Positions 25,248-36,221 are shown, counted from the stretch's first letter. The stretch is DNA of 64,000 nt from Acinetobacter sp. NIPH 2100 (GCF_000369805.1 NZ_KB850224.1:3452460-3516459), one strand, 5' to 3'. Notes: a model not told the origin generated them from the sequence alone. Numbers and translations: made by a program.

Positions 25248-26738
25248 TTATGATACAAGCTTAGGTTTACGATCAGCTTGATCACCACGTTTGTGGAACT
25301 GTAAAACTTCATCGCTAAATTTAGCATCTTTCAAGTCTTTACGATCTGCAAGATAGTTATTGGTGATTTTCCACGGTGCTTTTTTACCTTGTTTTGGCAT
25401 CACATCTGCTGCACGTGCAATATAACCAGAAGACATTTTGCCCATGATCGTATCTTGCTCACGCAATGCTGGATCAGCATGTGCAATCACTTCGTCATAA
25501 CCATTTTTGTCCATATGATTCAGCAAACGACAGATATAATCCGCTGCAATATCAACTTTCAATGTCCAAGATGCATTGATATAGCCAATGATCATTGCCA
25601 TATTTGGTACATCACTTACCATCACACCCTGATAGAGCATGTGTTGAGAGGTATCCATTGGCTTGCCATCAATTGTGCCTTTTACGCCACCCAAGATTTG
25701 GATTTCCAAACCTGTTGCTGAAATCACAATATCAGCTTCAAGGTGTTTACCAGACTTCAACTGGATACCATTTGCCGTGAACTTCTCAATTTGATCCGTT
25801 TCAACATTGGCACGACCTTCACGCAACGCCTTAAACAAATCACCATCTGGTACGACACATAAACGTTGATCCCAAGGGTTGTAGCTCGGTGTAAAGTGTT
25901 TCATATCCACTTTACCTTTTAACTGCAACTCAATGCCTTTCAACAATAAACGACGTACTGTTTTTGGATATTTTTGCGCTAAGGCATAAATACCGCGCTG
26001 CATCCCAATGTTACGTGCACGAGTAAATTTATAAGCTGTTTCCTCAGACATAAATTTACGCGTTTTTTCATAAATAAAGTCAATCGAAGGAATCGTCGCA
26101 ATATAAGAAGGCGAGCGTTGTAACATGGTCACATGTCCTGCTCCACCTTTCACCATTGAAGGAACAAGGGTAATTGCGGTTGCACCACTACCAATAATAA
26201 CGACTTTCTTACCTGTGTAATCTAGGTTTTCAGGCCAGTGTTGTGGGTGGATCAATTGGCCTTTGAAATCTTCTTGTTTCGGGAATTTCGGTGCATAACC
26301 TTGATCATAGTTGTAGTAACCCGTACAACCCATCACAAAGTTTGCTGACCAAGTTTGTTTTTTCTTATTGCTGTCTTCAATTTCGACAGCCCATTTTTTC
26401 TTTGCAGAATCGTAGTTTGCAGACAATACACGATGACCGAAGTGAATTTTCTCTTTTAACTGATTTTCACTGATGACATCGCTTAAATAACCTTTAATCT
26501 CAGCACCACTTGCCAATACTTTATCTTTTGCCCATGGTTTAAAATTAAAACCAAACGTTGACATATCTGAGTCAGAGCGAATACCAGGGTAACGGAATAA
26601 ATCCCATGTTCCGCCAAAACTATCACGACGCTCTAAGATTTCAAATTTGCGTTGTGGGCAATTCTTTGAGAGATGTACAGCTAACCCAATCCCAGAGATA
26701 CCTGCACCAATAATTAATACATCAACTTGCTTTTCCAT
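25248..26738 (-). CDS. almA: AlmA-type flavin-binding monooxygenase, long-chain alkane degradation
   Basis: 496 residues counted from ATG 26738 (MEKQVDVLIIGAGISG); an upstream in-frame start at 26813 adds 25 residues that do not fit the family. FAD Rossmann motif GAGISGIG (11-18), a second dinucleotide motif GSGATA near 185, and between them the Baeyer-Villiger/FMO fingerprint FKGQLIHPQHWP, which matches FxGxxxHxxxWP exactly. From memory it is close to AlmA of Acinetobacter sp. DSM 17874, needed for growth on n-alkanes of C32 and longer. The CAGGG upstream is a plausible ribosome-binding site. An almost symmetric dyad lies 46-65 bases before the start. Confidence 0.9.
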   Translation of the reverse strand: MEKQVDVLIIGAGISGIGLAVHLSKNCPQRKFEILERRDSFGGTWDLFRYPGIRSDSDMSTFGFNFKPWAKDKVLASGAEIKGYLSDVISENQLKEKIHFGHRVLSANYDSAKKKWAVEIEDSNKKKQTWSANFVMGCTGYYNYDQGYAPKFPKQEDFKGQLIHPQHWPENLDYTGKKVVIIGSGATAITLVPSMVKGGAGHVTMLQRSPSYIATIPSIDFIYEKTRKFMSEETAYKFTRARNIGMQRGIYALAQKYPKTVRRLLLKGIELQLKGKVDMKHFTPSYNPWDQRLCVVPDGDLFKALREGRANVETDQIEKFTANGIQLKSGKHLEADIVISATGLEIQILGGVKGTIDGKPMDTSQHMLYQGVMVSDVPNMAMIIGYINASWTLKVDIAADYICRLLNHMDKNGYDEVIAHADPALREQDTIMGKMSSGYIARAADVMPKQGKKAPWKITNNYLADRKDLKDAKFSDEVLQFHKRGDQADRKPKLVS

Positions 26739-26783
26739 TTTTTTTATACCCTGTATAAACCATGACTTTATTAAAGCACAAAT

Positions 26784-26803
26784 TTGACAATACGCAATGT
26801 CAA
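26784..26803 (-). promoter_or_regulatory. Dyad TTGACA-N8-TGTCAA upstream of almA
   Basis: Perfect 6+6 inverted repeat with an 8-base spacer. The half-site is identical to the sigma70 -35 consensus, so a protein bound here could cover a -35 element of the almA promoter. Candidate operator; no regulator gene adjoins. Confidence 0.4.
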
Positions 26804-27009
26804 GTTTGGTCATTCATCGGTTTTTTCATATCACTTCGGGACATTTTTAGAAAAAAGAGCGCTAAAAAATCCTGAGATTTTCACTTGGATTTGTTTTTCA
26901 AAAAGCGTAGCAGAACAATAAAATTATATACGCACACGAAATACTTAGAGCGCTATTCTGTTTAAGATTAGATGAGGAACAGTATTTAAGAAAATAAATC
27001 TATTACTTG

Positions 27010-27041
27010 AAAAACATTCCCTTAAATAGCCTCAGGGAATG
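27010..27041 (-). terminator. Terminator downstream of the GNAT gene
   Basis: On the minus strand CATTCCCT ... AGGGAATG (8 of 8 bp, 11-base loop; plus-strand 27015-27041) followed by TTTTT, 84 bases after the GNAT stop codon. Confidence 0.75.
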
Positions 27042-27124
27042 ACCTGTATAAGAAGCGCTATAGAAATAGATGCTTGCACAGATCATAAGTCTGCTATCAA
27101 ACAAAATGTACAAATGTGTTTAGA

Positions 27125-27616
27125 TTAAAAAAGTTTCATCAAAAGCTCATCCGTATATTCTGCGTTGTTTTTTAATGCTTTGGACTCTACCCCATAGGTT
27201 TGGAAGCCAAACTTTTTATAAAGCTTAATTGCTGGCTGATTATCATCAGCGACAATAAGTAAAATTTGTTCTAGATGGTCTTTGCTGTGTTCAATAACAG
27301 TCATGAGCAATCTATTGGCTATGCCTCGTCTTTGAAATTCAGGCTCAATAAATACGCTGGATAAATGAGCCTTATGAGAAAGCTTTATGCCAAGTTCTCG
27401 CGTTAAAGTCGCTAAACCGATGATTTTGTCTTTGTGATAAACCCCGAAGATCGTTGAACTTGATAAGCAATTTTCAAAAAAATTTAAAGGTTTCACTACT
27501 TCTATACTGTAAGTAGAACCAAACATTTCAGGGGCTTTTGCTAATGCTGAAAGTCTGATGGTTCTAAAATCATTCAGCTCGTTCATACCTAGAATTTTAA
27601 TCTCAATATTTAACAT
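27125..27616 (-). CDS. GNAT-family N-acetyltransferase
   Basis: 163 residues. The acetyl-CoA pyrophosphate-binding motif A is present as FIEPEFQRRGIANRLLMTVIEHS (about 92-114, with QRRGIA matching Q/RxxGxG/A), followed by the motif B region LIVADDNQPAIKLYKKFGFQTYG. Substrate cannot be inferred. It stands alone between the ribosomal cluster and almA. Confidence 0.85.
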   Translation of the reverse strand: MLNIEIKILGMNELNDFRTIRLSALAKAPEMFGSTYSIEVVKPLNFFENCLSSSTIFGVYHKDKIIGLATLTRELGIKLSHKAHLSSVFIEPEFQRRGIANRLLMTVIEHSKDHLEQILLIVADDNQPAIKLYKKFGFQTYGVESKALKNNAEYTDELLMKLF

Positions 27617-27705
27617 ATTTGTCTATTTGAATTTTTATAGCCATGCGACCTAATTTAGCAGAATACTTGATTAAAATTATGCTCAAAATTAATTAAAAAT
27701 GAAGA

Positions 27706-27739
27706 ATAAAAAAGGCCGGTTATTACACCGGCCTTTTTT
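27706..27739 (-). terminator. Terminator of the ribosomal protein cluster
   Basis: Stem AAAAAGGCCGG / CCGGCCTTTTT with an 8-base loop (27709-27738), A and T runs on both sides, 32 bases past the rplQ stop codon. Confidence 0.92.
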
Positions 27740-27770
27740 GGAACAACTGACTATTCTACACGTAGAAGTA

Positions 27771-28136
27771 TTATTTTACTTCACGGTCAACGAGTTCAAC
27801 GTAAGCCATCGGTGCAGCATCACCTGCACGGAAGCCCGCTTTAAGAACACGAAGATAACCGCCGTTACGTTCTTTGTAACGAGGGCCAAGAACGGTAAAT
27901 AATTTACCAACAGTTGCTGCAGAACGAGTACGAGCAAACGCTAAACGACGGTTTGCTACTGTATCGTTTTTAGCTAAAGTGATTAAAGGCTCAGCAACGC
28001 GGCGAAGTTCTTTCGCTTTAGGTAGAGTTGTTTTAATTAACTCGTGCTCAACTAAAGCATTTGTTAAATTTTGGAACAACGCCTTACGGTGGCTGCTGGT
28101 ACGGCCTAATTTCACACCACTATTACGATGACGCAT
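27771..28136 (-). CDS. rplQ: 50S ribosomal protein L17
   Basis: 121 residues, N-terminus [19 protein letters not shown], typical length for the bacterial protein. It sits near the tunnel exit of the large subunit. Last gene of the alpha operon (rpsM-rpsK-rpsD-rpoA-rplQ), 18 bases after rpoA. Confidence 0.98.
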   Translation of the reverse strand: MRHRNSGVKLGRTSSHRKALFQNLTNALVEHELIKTTLPKAKELRRVAEPLITLAKNDTVANRRLAFARTRSAATVGKLFTVLGPRYKERNGGYLRVLKAGFRAGDAAPMAYVELVDREVK

Positions 28137-28154
28137 GGTGATAGTCCTACTTAA

Positions 28155-29162
28155 TTAACGGCTACGATAGGCAAAACGGTCATCCATACGGAGACTAGCT
28201 GGTGGCCAGTTCTCTAAACGCATGCCGAGTTGTAAACCTTTCGATGCCAAAACATCTTTGATCTCTGTTAACGATTTTTTACCTAAGTTAGGAGTTTTTA
28301 ACAACTCAACTTCAGTACGTTGAACAAGATCACCAATGTAGTAAATATTTTCTGCCTTCAAACAGTTAGCAGAACGAACAGTTAGCTCGAGATCATCTAC
28401 TGGACGAAGCAAGATTGGGTCAACTTCTTCGCGAGGTTCTTGAGCAACAGGAGTTTGATCTTTCTGAAGATCAACAAAAATTGCAATTTGTTGTTGCAAG
28501 ATTGTTGCCGCTTTGCGGATTGCTTCTTCTGGATCAACAGTTCCGTTAGTCTCAAGATCAATCACTAACTTATCAAGATCGGTACGTTGTTCAACACGAG
28601 CATTTTCTACTGTGTATGAAACACGTTTGATTGGGCTATAAGATGCATCTAACTGTAAACGACCTACAGGACGTGTTTCACCTTCAGGGAAACGTGAGTC
28701 AGATGTTTCATAACCACGACCTTGAGAAACTTTAAGGCGCATTTTTAATGAACCTGTAGAACTCAAAGTACCGATTAAATGATCAGGGTTAACCACTTCA
28801 ACATTGTGAGGTAAACGAAGGTCAGCTGCAGTTACGTCACCTGCCCCTTGTTTCTCTAATGTCAAATATGCTTCGTTTTGATCGAACAGCTTAATAGACA
28901 ATCCTTTTAGGTTCAGCAAGAGCTCGACGATGTCCTGCTGCAAGCCTTCTAAAGTACTGTACTCGTGCTCGACACCTTCTATTTCTACTTCAACCACAGC
29001 GGCGCCAGGTAAAGAAGACAATAGAATGCGACGTAAAGCATTACCTAGAGTATGACCAAAGCCACGCTCTAAAGGTTCCAGAATCACTTTTGCCGAGGTC
29101 CCGCTCACCGCTTCGACCTTGATCGCTTGCGGAGTTAGAAACTCGTTTGCAGTACGCGTCAT
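28155..29162 (-). CDS. rpoA: RNA polymerase alpha subunit
   Basis: 335 residues. The N-terminal domain (about 1-235) dimerises and assembles the core enzyme ([19 protein letters not shown] near 35). The linker holds acidic [16 protein letters not shown], and the C-terminal domain (about 250-325) has the [16 protein letters not shown] and [16 protein letters not shown] helices that bind UP elements and activators. Confidence 0.98.
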   Translation of the reverse strand: MTRTANEFLTPQAIKVEAVSGTSAKVILEPLERGFGHTLGNALRRILLSSLPGAAVVEVEIEGVEHEYSTLEGLQQDIVELLLNLKGLSIKLFDQNEAYLTLEKQGAGDVTAADLRLPHNVEVVNPDHLIGTLSSTGSLKMRLKVSQGRGYETSDSRFPEGETRPVGRLQLDASYSPIKRVSYTVENARVEQRTDLDKLVIDLETNGTVDPEEAIRKAATILQQQIAIFVDLQKDQTPVAQEPREEVDPILLRPVDDLELTVRSANCLKAENIYYIGDLVQRTEVELLKTPNLGKKSLTEIKDVLASKGLQLGMRLENWPPASLRMDDRFAYRSR

Positions 29163-29180
29163 TTATTGCTACCTCAAGGA

Positions 29181-29807
29181 TTATTTAGAATACAATTCTA
29201 CAATCAAGCTTTCGTTGATTTCAGCAGGTAAATCAGAACGATCTGGTGCAGCTTTAAACGTACCTTCTAACTTAGAATGGTCAATTTCCATCCAAGCAGG
29301 GATACCACGTTGAGCAGCTAATTCAATTGCGTTTTTAATACGTAATTGTTGTTTAGCGCCTTCGTGTACTGCAATTACATCACCAGCTTTAACTTGGATA
29401 GATGCAATGTTAACACGACGACCGTTCAAAGTGATGCTACGGTGAGATACTAACTGACGAGCTTCTGCACGTGTAGAACCAAAACCCATGCGATAAACAA
29501 CGTTATCAAGACGGCTTTCAAGCAATTTCAACAAGTTTTCACCTGTTGCGCCTTTCACACGAGCAGCTTCTTTGTAGTAGTTACTAAATTGACGCTCTAA
29601 CACACCGTACATACGACGTACTTTTTGTTTTTCACGTAATTGTAGTGAGTACTCAGATTGTTTGCTACCACGAGCTCCGCCGTGTTGGCCAGGAGCTTTA
29701 GCATGTTTTTTAGTCTTAACGTCAAACGGTTTAACGCCAGATTTTAATTGCAGGTCTGTCCCTTCGCGGCGAGAGAGTTTGCATTTTGGACCAATATAAC
29801 GAGCCAT
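29181..29807 (-). CDS. rpsD: 30S ribosomal protein S4
   Basis: 208 residues, primary 16S rRNA-binding protein with the S4 RNA-binding domain (about 98-160, [21 protein letters not shown] region). In E. coli S4 represses the alpha operon by binding an mRNA pseudoknot ahead of rpsM; a candidate structured site exists here at 30618-30644. N-terminus is the Zn-free form (no CxxC knuckle). Confidence 0.98.
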   Translation of the reverse strand: MARYIGPKCKLSRREGTDLQLKSGVKPFDVKTKKHAKAPGQHGGARGSKQSEYSLQLREKQKVRRMYGVLERQFSNYYKEAARVKGATGENLLKLLESRLDNVVYRMGFGSTRAEARQLVSHRSITLNGRRVNIASIQVKAGDVIAVHEGAKQQLRIKNAIELAAQRGIPAWMEIDHSKLEGTFKAAPDRSDLPAEINESLIVELYSK

Positions 29808-29819
29808 GAATGTTTCTCC

Positions 29820-30206
29820 TTACACGCGACGTTTTTTAGGTGGACGGCAACCGTTGTGCGGAATTGGAGTCACATCGGTAATGCTGTTAATTTTATAACC
29901 CACTGCACCTAATGCACGAACCGCAGATTCACGACCAGGACCAGGACCTTTTACAAGGACGTCCAAGTTTTTCAAACCGTAATCTAAAGCAGCTTTACCA
30001 GCAACTTCAGCAGCTACCTGAGCAGCAAACGGTGTTGATTTACGTGATCCACGGAAGCCTTGTCCACCTGAGGTAGCCCAAGCCAATGCATTACCTTGAC
30101 GATCGGTAATCGTAACAATGGTGTTATTAAAAGAAGCGTGAATGTGTGCGACACCTTCAGAGACGGTACGAGTGACCTTCTTGCGTGCGCGAGTATCTTT
30201 AGCCAT
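29820..30206 (-). CDS. rpsK: 30S ribosomal protein S11
   Basis: 128 residues, platform protein of the small subunit near the E-site mRNA. Conserved [17 protein letters not shown] and C-terminal [11 protein letters not shown]. Starts 19 bases after rpsM. Confidence 0.98.
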   Translation of the reverse strand: MAKDTRARKKVTRTVSEGVAHIHASFNNTIVTITDRQGNALAWATSGGQGFRGSRKSTPFAAQVAAEVAGKAALDYGLKNLDVLVKGPGPGRESAVRALGAVGYKINSITDVTPIPHNGCRPPKKRRV

Positions 30207-30225
30207 CTTTTAGCTTCCAGAAATC

Positions 30226-30582
30226 TTATTTCTTAATCGGTTTGCGCGGACCTTTACGGGTACGTGCGTTAGTTTTGGTGCGTTGTCCACGGACAGGCAA
30301 GCTGCGACGATGACGAAGACCGCGGTAGCAGCCTAAATCCATTAAACGTTTAATGTTCATGGAAATTTCGCGACGTAAATCACCTTCGGTCGGAACCTTA
30401 GCAACTTCTGCACGAATCGCATCAAGCTGAGCATCATCTAATTCACGGATTTTTGTAGTTTCAGTAATACCTACAGCAGCCAAGATGTTCTTAGCAGTGT
30501 GGCGACCTACACCAAAAATATACGTGAGAGAGATAACAGCATGCTTGTTATCCGGAATGTTTACACCGGCAATACGAGCCAT
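30226..30582 (-). CDS. rpsM: 30S ribosomal protein S13
   Basis: 118 residues, head of the small subunit, contacts the P-site tRNA and forms bridges to L5. Starts [10 protein letters not shown] and ends with the basic tail [10 protein letters not shown]. First gene of the alpha operon. Confidence 0.98.
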   Translation of the reverse strand: MARIAGVNIPDNKHAVISLTYIFGVGRHTAKNILAAVGITETTKIRELDDAQLDAIRAEVAKVPTEGDLRREISMNIKRLMDLGCYRGLRHRRSLPVRGQRTKTNARTRKGPRKPIKK

Positions 30583-30617
30583 TCAATTTTCTCCAAAAAG
30601 GCAGTCAAGATAATCAA

Positions 30618-30644
30618 CCGCCCCACAAAAATCTTGAGGGGCGG
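30618..30644 (-). promoter_or_regulatory. GC-rich leader hairpin before rpsM (alpha operon)
   Basis: Stem CCGCCCC / GGGGCGG (7 of 7) with a 13-base loop, 36 bases before the rpsM start and downstream of rpmJ. There is no U tract after it, so it is not a standard terminator. The position matches the S4-responsive leader of E. coli, though the sequence alone does not prove a pseudoknot. Confidence 0.5.
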
Positions 30645-30689
30645 ATAATAACCTAATTAGCCTACTGAAATCAACAGGTCTTAATTAAA

Positions 30690-30806
30690 TTAACCTTGAC
30701 GCTGCTTATGACGAGGTTCTGCGCTACAAATTACGCGAATAACCCCATTACGACGGATAACTTTACAGCTACCACAAATTTTCTTTACAGAAGCTTGTAC
30801 TTTCAT
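30690..30806 (-). CDS. rpmJ: 50S ribosomal protein L36
   Basis: 38 residues, [17 protein letters not shown] and on. Zinc-binding C11, C14, C27 and H33 are present, so this is the Zn-dependent form. Last gene of the spc group. Confidence 0.97.
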
Positions 30807-30827
30807 GATGAAACCTTCTAAGTGCGC

Positions 30828-32186
30828 TTATCCCTTAGGATGAGCAGTCGTTTTTCTCATTAACGTTTGATTATCATACTGATGCGACGTAAGGTGCGCT
30901 TGGAGTTGCGCCATAAAGTCCATTACGACTACCACTACAATCAGTAACGATGTCCCACCCAAATGGAATGGAATACCGAACGAACTTTGTAGAACCATAG
31001 GCATTAAACATACTACGGTAATGTAGATTGCACCAATGAAGGTCAAACGGTTAAGAATATGATCTAAATAACGAGCCGTTTGCTCACCTGGGCGGATGCC
31101 AGGTACATATGCTCCGCTACGCTTTAAATTCTCTGATACTTCTTTCGGGCTAAAAACTAGCGCGGTATAGAAATAACAGAAGAAGATAATTAACGCACCG
31201 AAAAGCATTAAATACAACGGCTGTCCAGGCGATAACACCAATGCCAGATCTTGTAGGCTACGCTTCACAATCCCTGCATTTGGATCAGCACTTCCTAACC
31301 ATTGTCCCAAGCTCGCTGGAAATAATAACAATGAGCTTGCAAAAATCGCTGGAATTACACCTGCCATGTTAATTTTTAACGGCAAATGTGTTTGCTGTGC
31401 AGTAAACACACGACGCCCTTGCTGTTTTTGTGCGTAGTTTACAGGAATACGACGTTGTGCTTTTTCAATAAACACAATCGCTGCTAAGACTGCCAACGAT
31501 AATAAACCGAAAACAACCAAACCGATTAAACTACCCTGACCATTTTGTACAGACGTTAACGACTGAATCACGAGATTTGGTAAACCTGCCACAATACCCG
31601 CAAAAATGATCATTGAGATACCATTACCAACACCACGTTCGGTAATTTGCTCGCCCAACCACATCAAGAACATTGTTCCTGCAACTAACGAAGTTAATGC
31701 TGGAACATAAAATGCCAAGCCTGACGTTAAGGTAATACCTTGACTAATCAAGCCAGCACACATCCCTATACCCTGCACAAGTGCAAGAAATAAGGTGCCA
31801 TAACGCGTATATTGATTGATCTTACGTTTGCCTTGCTCGCCTTCTTTTTTCAAAGCTTCCAGCGAAGGAATTACGGTAGACATCAACTGCACGATAATCG
31901 ATGCAGAAATGTACGGCATAATTCCTAACGCTAGAATCGACATGCGTTCTAATGCACCGCCAGAGAACATGTTAAATAAACCTAAGAAGGTACCTTCATT
32001 AGCTTTAAAAAACTGTGCTAGCGCTACATTATCAATCCCCGGCAACGGAATATGCGCTCCTAGTCGAAAGACCAACAACGCGCCAATCAAAAACATTAAT
32101 CGACGAATAATTTCACGGTATTTCACATGAAATGGTTGGCCTTTCATCATGTTTACATGACCTGAAGAACTAGGAGTCATAGACAC
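30828..32186 (-). CDS. secY: Preprotein translocase channel subunit SecY
   Basis: 452 residues, ten transmembrane helices, central channel of SecYEG. Conserved [14 protein letters not shown] in the first periplasmic region, [27 protein letters not shown] as helix 2, and the [23 protein letters not shown] segment near 185. The start is a GTG at 32186 with GGAG 9 bases upstream; an ATG two codons later (32180) is less well spaced. Confidence 0.98.
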   Translation of the reverse strand: MSMTPSSSGHVNMMKGQPFHVKYREIIRRLMFLIGALLVFRLGAHIPLPGIDNVALAQFFKANEGTFLGLFNMFSGGALERMSILALGIMPYISASIIVQLMSTVIPSLEALKKEGEQGKRKINQYTRYGTLFLALVQGIGMCAGLISQGITLTSGLAFYVPALTSLVAGTMFLMWLGEQITERGVGNGISMIIFAGIVAGLPNLVIQSLTSVQNGQGSLIGLVVFGLLSLAVLAAIVFIEKAQRRIPVNYAQKQQGRRVFTAQQTHLPLKINMAGVIPAIFASSLLLFPASLGQWLGSADPNAGIVKRSLQDLALVLSPGQPLYLMLFGALIIFFCYFYTALVFSPKEVSENLKRSGAYVPGIRPGEQTARYLDHILNRLTFIGAIYITVVCLMPMVLQSSFGIPFHLGGTSLLIVVVVVMDFMAQLQAHLTSHQYDNQTLMRKTTAHPKG

Positions 32187-32192
32187 TCGAGA

Positions 32193-32633
32193 TTACTCCT
32201 CGACTTTACCGCCAGCAGCTTCAACAGCAGCTTTAGCGCCTTTAGTCAACACAACACCTTGAATAGTGAATGCGCGAGTGATTTCACCAGAAAGAACGAT
32301 GCGAGCACGAATTTGGTCACGACGAACAACATTCGCAGCTTTCAAAGTTTCTAGGCTAACAACATCACCTTCAACTTTATTCAACTCAGACAAACGTACT
32401 TCAGCAGTTTTTAAAGCGATTTGACTAGTGAAGCCGAATTTAGGCAAACGACGATATAACGCTGTTTGACCGCCTTCAAAGCCTGGACGAGTACCACCAC
32501 TTTTACGTGAGTTTTGACCTTTGACACCGCGGCCACCAGTCTTACCAACGCCAGAACCGATACCACGGCCTAGACGACGATTTTCACGTTTTGCACCTTC
32601 TGCAGGCGCAAGTTCATTCAAACGCAGAGTCAT
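32193..32633 (-). CDS. rplO: 50S ribosomal protein L15
   Basis: 146 residues; the N-terminal half is the basic glycine-rich extension ([18 protein letters not shown]) that threads into 23S rRNA. Confidence 0.98.
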   Translation of the reverse strand: MTLRLNELAPAEGAKRENRRLGRGIGSGVGKTGGRGVKGQNSRKSGGTRPGFEGGQTALYRRLPKFGFTSQIALKTAEVRLSELNKVEGDVVSLETLKAANVVRRDQIRARIVLSGEITRAFTIQGVVLTKGAKAAVEAAGGKVEE

Positions 32634-32636
32634 GGC

Positions 32637-32813
32637 TTATTCCTCTACACTAACCATATAGTAAACTTTGTTGACCATACCGCGGTTAGAAGGCGTATCT
32701 TGCACTTCTACAGTATGACCAATACGACGCAGACCTAAACCTTGAAGGCAAAGTTTATGATTTTTTAAACGATGCGAAGAAGATTTAGTCTGGGTAACTT
32801 TAATCGTTTTCAT
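32637..32813 (-). CDS. rpmD: 50S ribosomal protein L30
   Basis: 58 residues, [18 protein letters not shown] through SVEE; conserved [22 protein letters not shown]. Lies between rpsE and rplO, with its stop 3 bases before rplO. Confidence 0.97.
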   Translation of the reverse strand: MKTIKVTQTKSSSHRLKNHKLCLQGLGLRRIGHTVEVQDTPSNRGMVNKVYYMVSVEE

Positions 32814-32819
32814 GATTGA

Positions 32820-33317
32820 TTACCCTTGAATTTGTTCTACTGAAAGACCACGTTTCGCAGCGACTTTCTCAGGAGAAGTCATATCACGCAAACCTTTGAA
32901 AGTTGCGTTTACTACGTTAGCAGCATTTGTAGAACCATAACATTTAGCAAGTACGTTATGTACACCTGCAGCTTCAAGAACAGCACGCATAGCGCCACCA
33001 GCAATTACGCCAGTACCTTCTGAAGCAGGTTGCATGTATACACGGCTTGCGCCATGACGAGCATTCACAGGGTGTTGTAAAGTAGTACCCGCGAGGTCTA
33101 CAGTGATCATGTTACGACGAGCAGCTTCAAGTGCTTTAGAAATAGCAGCTGGAACTTCACGTGCTTTACCACGACCAAAACCTACACGACCGTTACCATC
33201 ACCCACAACAGTTAATGCTGTGAAAGAGAAGATACGACCACCTTTAACAACCTTGGCTACACGATCAACGGCAACCAGCTTTTCAACGAGACCTTCGTTT
33301 TGTTCAACTTTCGCCAT
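32820..33317 (-). CDS. rpsE: 30S ribosomal protein S5
   Basis: 165 residues; double-stranded-RNA-binding fold at the N-terminus ([19 protein letters not shown]) and the conserved [17 protein letters not shown]. Streptomycin/spectinomycin-relevant body protein near the decoding region. Confidence 0.98.
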   Translation of the reverse strand: MAKVEQNEGLVEKLVAVDRVAKVVKGGRIFSFTALTVVGDGNGRVGFGRGKAREVPAAISKALEAARRNMITVDLAGTTLQHPVNARHGASRVYMQPASEGTGVIAGGAMRAVLEAAGVHNVLAKCYGSTNAANVVNATFKGLRDMTSPEKVAAKRGLSVEQIQG

Positions 33318-33319
33318 GA

Positions 33320-33670
33320 TTAGAACTCCAAGCCGCCTTCACGAGCAGCATCAGCCAAGGCTTTGATACGACCATGATATTTAAAACCAGAACGGTCAAA
33401 TGCAACTTTAGTAACACCAGCTGCCTTAGCACGTTCTGCGATCAAAGCACCAACTTTCGTAGCTGCGTCTACATTACCTGTAGAGCCACTACGCAAAGAT
33501 GCATCTAAAGTTGAAGCTTGCGCTAAAACTTTGCCACCATCTGCTGAAATAACTTGCGCATAGATGTGACGCGGAGTGCGGTTTACACACAAACGAGTCG
33601 CACCCAATGCACGAATGTGCAAGCGTGTGCTTTTCGCACGACGCAAACGGGTTTGTTTCTTTTCGTTCAT
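33320..33670 (-). CDS. rplR: 50S ribosomal protein L18
   Basis: 116 residues; binds 5S rRNA with L5 and L25. Conserved [20 protein letters not shown] and C-terminal [21 protein letters not shown]. Confidence 0.98.
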   Translation of the reverse strand: MNEKKQTRLRRAKSTRLHIRALGATRLCVNRTPRHIYAQVISADGGKVLAQASTLDASLRSGSTGNVDAATKVGALIAERAKAAGVTKVAFDRSGFKYHGRIKALADAAREGGLEF

Positions 33671-33684
33671 AAGAACCTCGCGCC

Positions 33685-34218
33685 TTATTTCTTCTTAGCT
33701 TCTTTACGAAGAATAACTTCATCCGAATAACGAACACCTTTACCTTTATATGGTTCAGGAGCACGGTATGCACGGATTTCCGCTGCCACTTGACCTAACA
33801 ACTGCTTGTTTGCTGATTTCAAAATGATTTCAGTAGCAGTTGGAGTTTCCGCTGTTACACCTTCAGGTAAAGCGTAGTCAATCGGGTGTGAGTAACCAAG
33901 GTTAAGGTTTACAGAAGTACCCTTAACCGCAGCTTTATAACCAACACCAACAAGCTGTAACTTACGTTCGAAGCCTTCGCTAACACCTTTTACAAGGTTG
34001 TTCAATACAGCGCGAGCAGTACCAGCTTGCATCCAAGCGTCTTTCGACTCTTTAGCTGGAGCAAGTTGAAGTTTACCTTCTTCCTGTTTTAGCTCGACCA
34101 GCGCATGCAGGTTGAAAGACAATGTACCTTTGCTGCCTTTCACTTCGACCTGCCGGCCGTTCTGAGTAACTGTTACACCATTCGGTACAGTTACTGGGGC
34201 TTTAGCCACACGAGACAT
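33685..34218 (-). CDS. rplF: 50S ribosomal protein L6
   Basis: 177 residues; two related folds. Conserved C-terminal motif [23 protein letters not shown]. Position fits the spc order (rpsH-rplF-rplR). Confidence 0.98.
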   Translation of the reverse strand: MSRVAKAPVTVPNGVTVTQNGRQVEVKGSKGTLSFNLHALVELKQEEGKLQLAPAKESKDAWMQAGTARAVLNNLVKGVSEGFERKLQLVGVGYKAAVKGTSVNLNLGYSHPIDYALPEGVTAETPTATEIILKSANKQLLGQVAAEIRAYRAPEPYKGKGVRYSDEVILRKEAKKK

Positions 34219-34231
34219 GAGGAATCACCTA

Positions 34232-34627
34232 TTAAGAAACAAAAGCAATAACTTCACCACCAACGCCCGCAGCACGTGCAGCGCGATCAGTCATGATGCC
34301 TTTGCTTGTAGAAACAATTGCAATACCCAAACCTTGCTTAACGCTAGGAATTTTATCTTTACCGCGATATTGGCGTAGACCTGGACGGCTTACACGCTTA
34401 ACGGTTTCGATAACAGGCTTGCCTTCGAAATATTTTAATGTAATGGTCAAAGTAGATTTTGTCTCTTCAGAAGCAACTTCTACATTTGAAACATAACCTT
34501 CTTGTTGAAGAACGTTTGCAATAGCAACTTTCAACTTAGAAGAAGGCATAGAAACAGTTTGTTTCTTAGCCATTTGTGCGTTACGAACACGTGTTAACAT
34601 GTCGGCAACGGTATCTTGCATACTCAT
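34232..34627 (-). CDS. rpsH: 30S ribosomal protein S8
   Basis: 131 residues; [18 protein letters not shown] at the N-terminus and [22 protein letters not shown] at the C-terminus. In E. coli S8 is the autoregulator of the spc operon via a site at rplE. Confidence 0.98.
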   Translation of the reverse strand: MSMQDTVADMLTRVRNAQMAKKQTVSMPSSKLKVAIANVLQQEGYVSNVEVASEETKSTLTITLKYFEGKPVIETVKRVSRPGLRQYRGKDKIPSVKQGLGIAIVSTSKGIMTDRAARAAGVGGEVIAFVS

Positions 34628-34638
34628 TTAGTCGCTCC

Positions 34639-34944
34639 TTACCAGCTTGCCTTAACAACGCCTGGTACATCACCCTGCATTACTGTGTCACGTAATTTGT
34701 TACGGCTTAAACCGAACTTACGGAAGTAACCATGAGGACGACCAGTTAAACCACAACGGTTACGAAGACGTACTGGAGATGCGTTACGTGGCAATGCCTG
34801 TAACTTTAATGTCGCTGCGAAACGTTCTTCGTCACTTGCATTTACGTTTGCAATCGTTGCTTTTAATTCAGCACGTTTTGCAGCGTATTTAGCAACTGTC
34901 TTTTCGCGTTTCAATTCGCGATTAATCATACCTTTCTTAGCCAT
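34639..34944 (-). CDS. rpsN: 30S ribosomal protein S14 (zinc-independent form)
   Basis: 101 residues, the long form without a CxxC-CxxC knuckle; [22 protein letters not shown] is the conserved C-terminal region. Confidence 0.98.
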   Translation of the reverse strand: MAKKGMINRELKREKTVAKYAAKRAELKATIANVNASDEERFAATLKLQALPRNASPVRLRNRCGLTGRPHGYFRKFGLSRNKLRDTVMQGDVPGVVKASW

Positions 34945-34953
34945 ATCGACCTC

Positions 34954-35490
34954 TTATTTGAACGGGAAGCCGAATGCACGCATAAGCGCACGGCCTTCGT
35001 CATCGCTACGAGCAGTGGTCGTAATCGTGATGTCTAAACCACGGATACGATCAATCTTGTCAAAATCGATTTCAGGGAAAACGATTTGCTCTTTTAAACC
35101 CATAGAGTAGTTACCACGACCATCAAATGATTTCGAAGAGAAACCACGGAAGTCACGGATACGAGGGATTGCGATTGAGATCAAACGATCCAAGAATTCG
35201 TACATTTGGTCGCCGCGTAAAGTAACTTTACAACCGATCGGCCAACCATCACGGATTTTAAAACCAGCGATTGATTTACGAGCAAGAGTCACAACTGGCT
35301 TTTGACCAGCAATGAGTTGCATATCAGCAACAGCGCCATCTAATAATTTCTTATCAGTTGCAGCTGCGCCTACACCCATGTTCAGAGTGATTTTTGTGAT
35401 GCGAGGAATATCCATCACATTCTTAACGCTAAGTTCTTCTTGTAACTTCGCTTTAAGTTCGTCGTTGTAACGTGCTTTAAGTCTGGCCAT
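34954..35490 (-). CDS. rplE: 50S ribosomal protein L5
   Basis: 178 residues from ATG 35490 ([12 protein letters not shown]). The frame opens four codons earlier at a TTG, but the family begins at this Met. 5S rRNA-binding protein contacting S13 across the subunit interface; conserved [14 protein letters not shown] and [19 protein letters not shown]. Confidence 0.97.
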   Translation of the reverse strand: MARLKARYNDELKAKLQEELSVKNVMDIPRITKITLNMGVGAAATDKKLLDGAVADMQLIAGQKPVVTLARKSIAGFKIRDGWPIGCKVTLRGDQMYEFLDRLISIAIPRIRDFRGFSSKSFDGRGNYSMGLKEQIVFPEIDFDKIDRIRGLDITITTTARSDDEGRALMRAFGFPFK

Positions 35491-35506
35491 TGCCTTTTTC
35501 AACCTA

Positions 35507-35824
35507 TTACTTCGCTACCGCCACTGATTCACCATTTGATTTATAAACACGAGTTTTCGCGCCATCAATCACTTGGTAACCAATACGGTCAGCCTTTTGG
35601 GTTGTAGCATTAAAAATTGCCACGTTTGAGATATGAAGCGTAGCCTCTTGAGTAACGATACCGCCTTCAGCGCCAGTTACACGATTTGGCTTTTGGTGCT
35701 TCTTCACCAAGTTAAGACCTTCGACCTTAACTCGTTCTTCAGAAACAGACAAAACAACACCTTGTTTGCCTTTTTCTTTACCTGCGATCACAATTACTTG
35801 ATCGCCTTTTTTAATCTTAGCCAT
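35507..35824 (-). CDS. rplX: 50S ribosomal protein L24
   Basis: 105 residues; KOW motif [21 protein letters not shown] at the start. Assembly initiator binding the 5' end of 23S rRNA. Confidence 0.98.
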   Translation of the reverse strand: MAKIKKGDQVIVIAGKEKGKQGVVLSVSEERVKVEGLNLVKKHQKPNRVTGAEGGIVTQEATLHISNVAIFNATTQKADRIGYQVIDGAKTRVYKSNGESVAVAK

Positions 35825-35833
35825 GATTGCCTC

Positions 35834-36202
35834 TTATAGAACTTCAGGAGCCAATGAAATGATTTTCATGAACTGTTCAGTACGAAGTTCACGAGTCACT
35901 GGTCCGAAGATACGAGTCGCAATCGGAGCTTTGTTGTTGTTCAAAATAACAGCAGCGTTATCGTCGAAACGAATAACTGAACCGTCTGGACGACGGATGC
36001 CGAATTTTGTACGAACAACTACAGCATTCATCACGTCACCTTTTTTAACACGTGCGCGTGGAATTGCTTCTTTTACAGTAACTTTAATAATATCGCCAAC
36101 TGAAGCATAACGACGGTGTGAACCACCAAGTACTTTAATACATTGTACGCGGCGTGCACCACTGTTGTCTGCTACGTCGAGCATACTTTCGGTTTGAATC
36201 AT
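35834..36202 (-). CDS. rplN: 50S ribosomal protein L14
   Basis: 122 residues from ATG 36202 ([15 protein letters not shown]), with GGAG 8 bases upstream. An upstream frame to 36235 would add 11 unrelated residues. First gene of the spc group; preceded by the hairpin at 36222-36279. Confidence 0.97.
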   Translation of the reverse strand: MIQTESMLDVADNSGARRVQCIKVLGGSHRRYASVGDIIKVTVKEAIPRARVKKGDVMNAVVVRTKFGIRRPDGSVIRFDDNAAVILNNNKAPIATRIFGPVTRELRTEQFMKIISLAPEVL

Positions 36203-36221
36203 TGCCCTACTCCAAAACCGA

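Larger units (their letters stand above)
26739..27124. other. Intergenic region between GNAT and almA
   Basis: No credible gene. It carries the almA promoter side with the dyad at 26784-26803, and the GNAT terminator at 27010-27041. The part between (26850-27000) is AT-rich with short repeats only. Confidence 0.5.

Noticed and set aside
33489..33773. 94-aa minus-strand frame across the rplR/rplF boundary
   Set aside because: It overlaps two certain ribosomal protein genes in a different frame.
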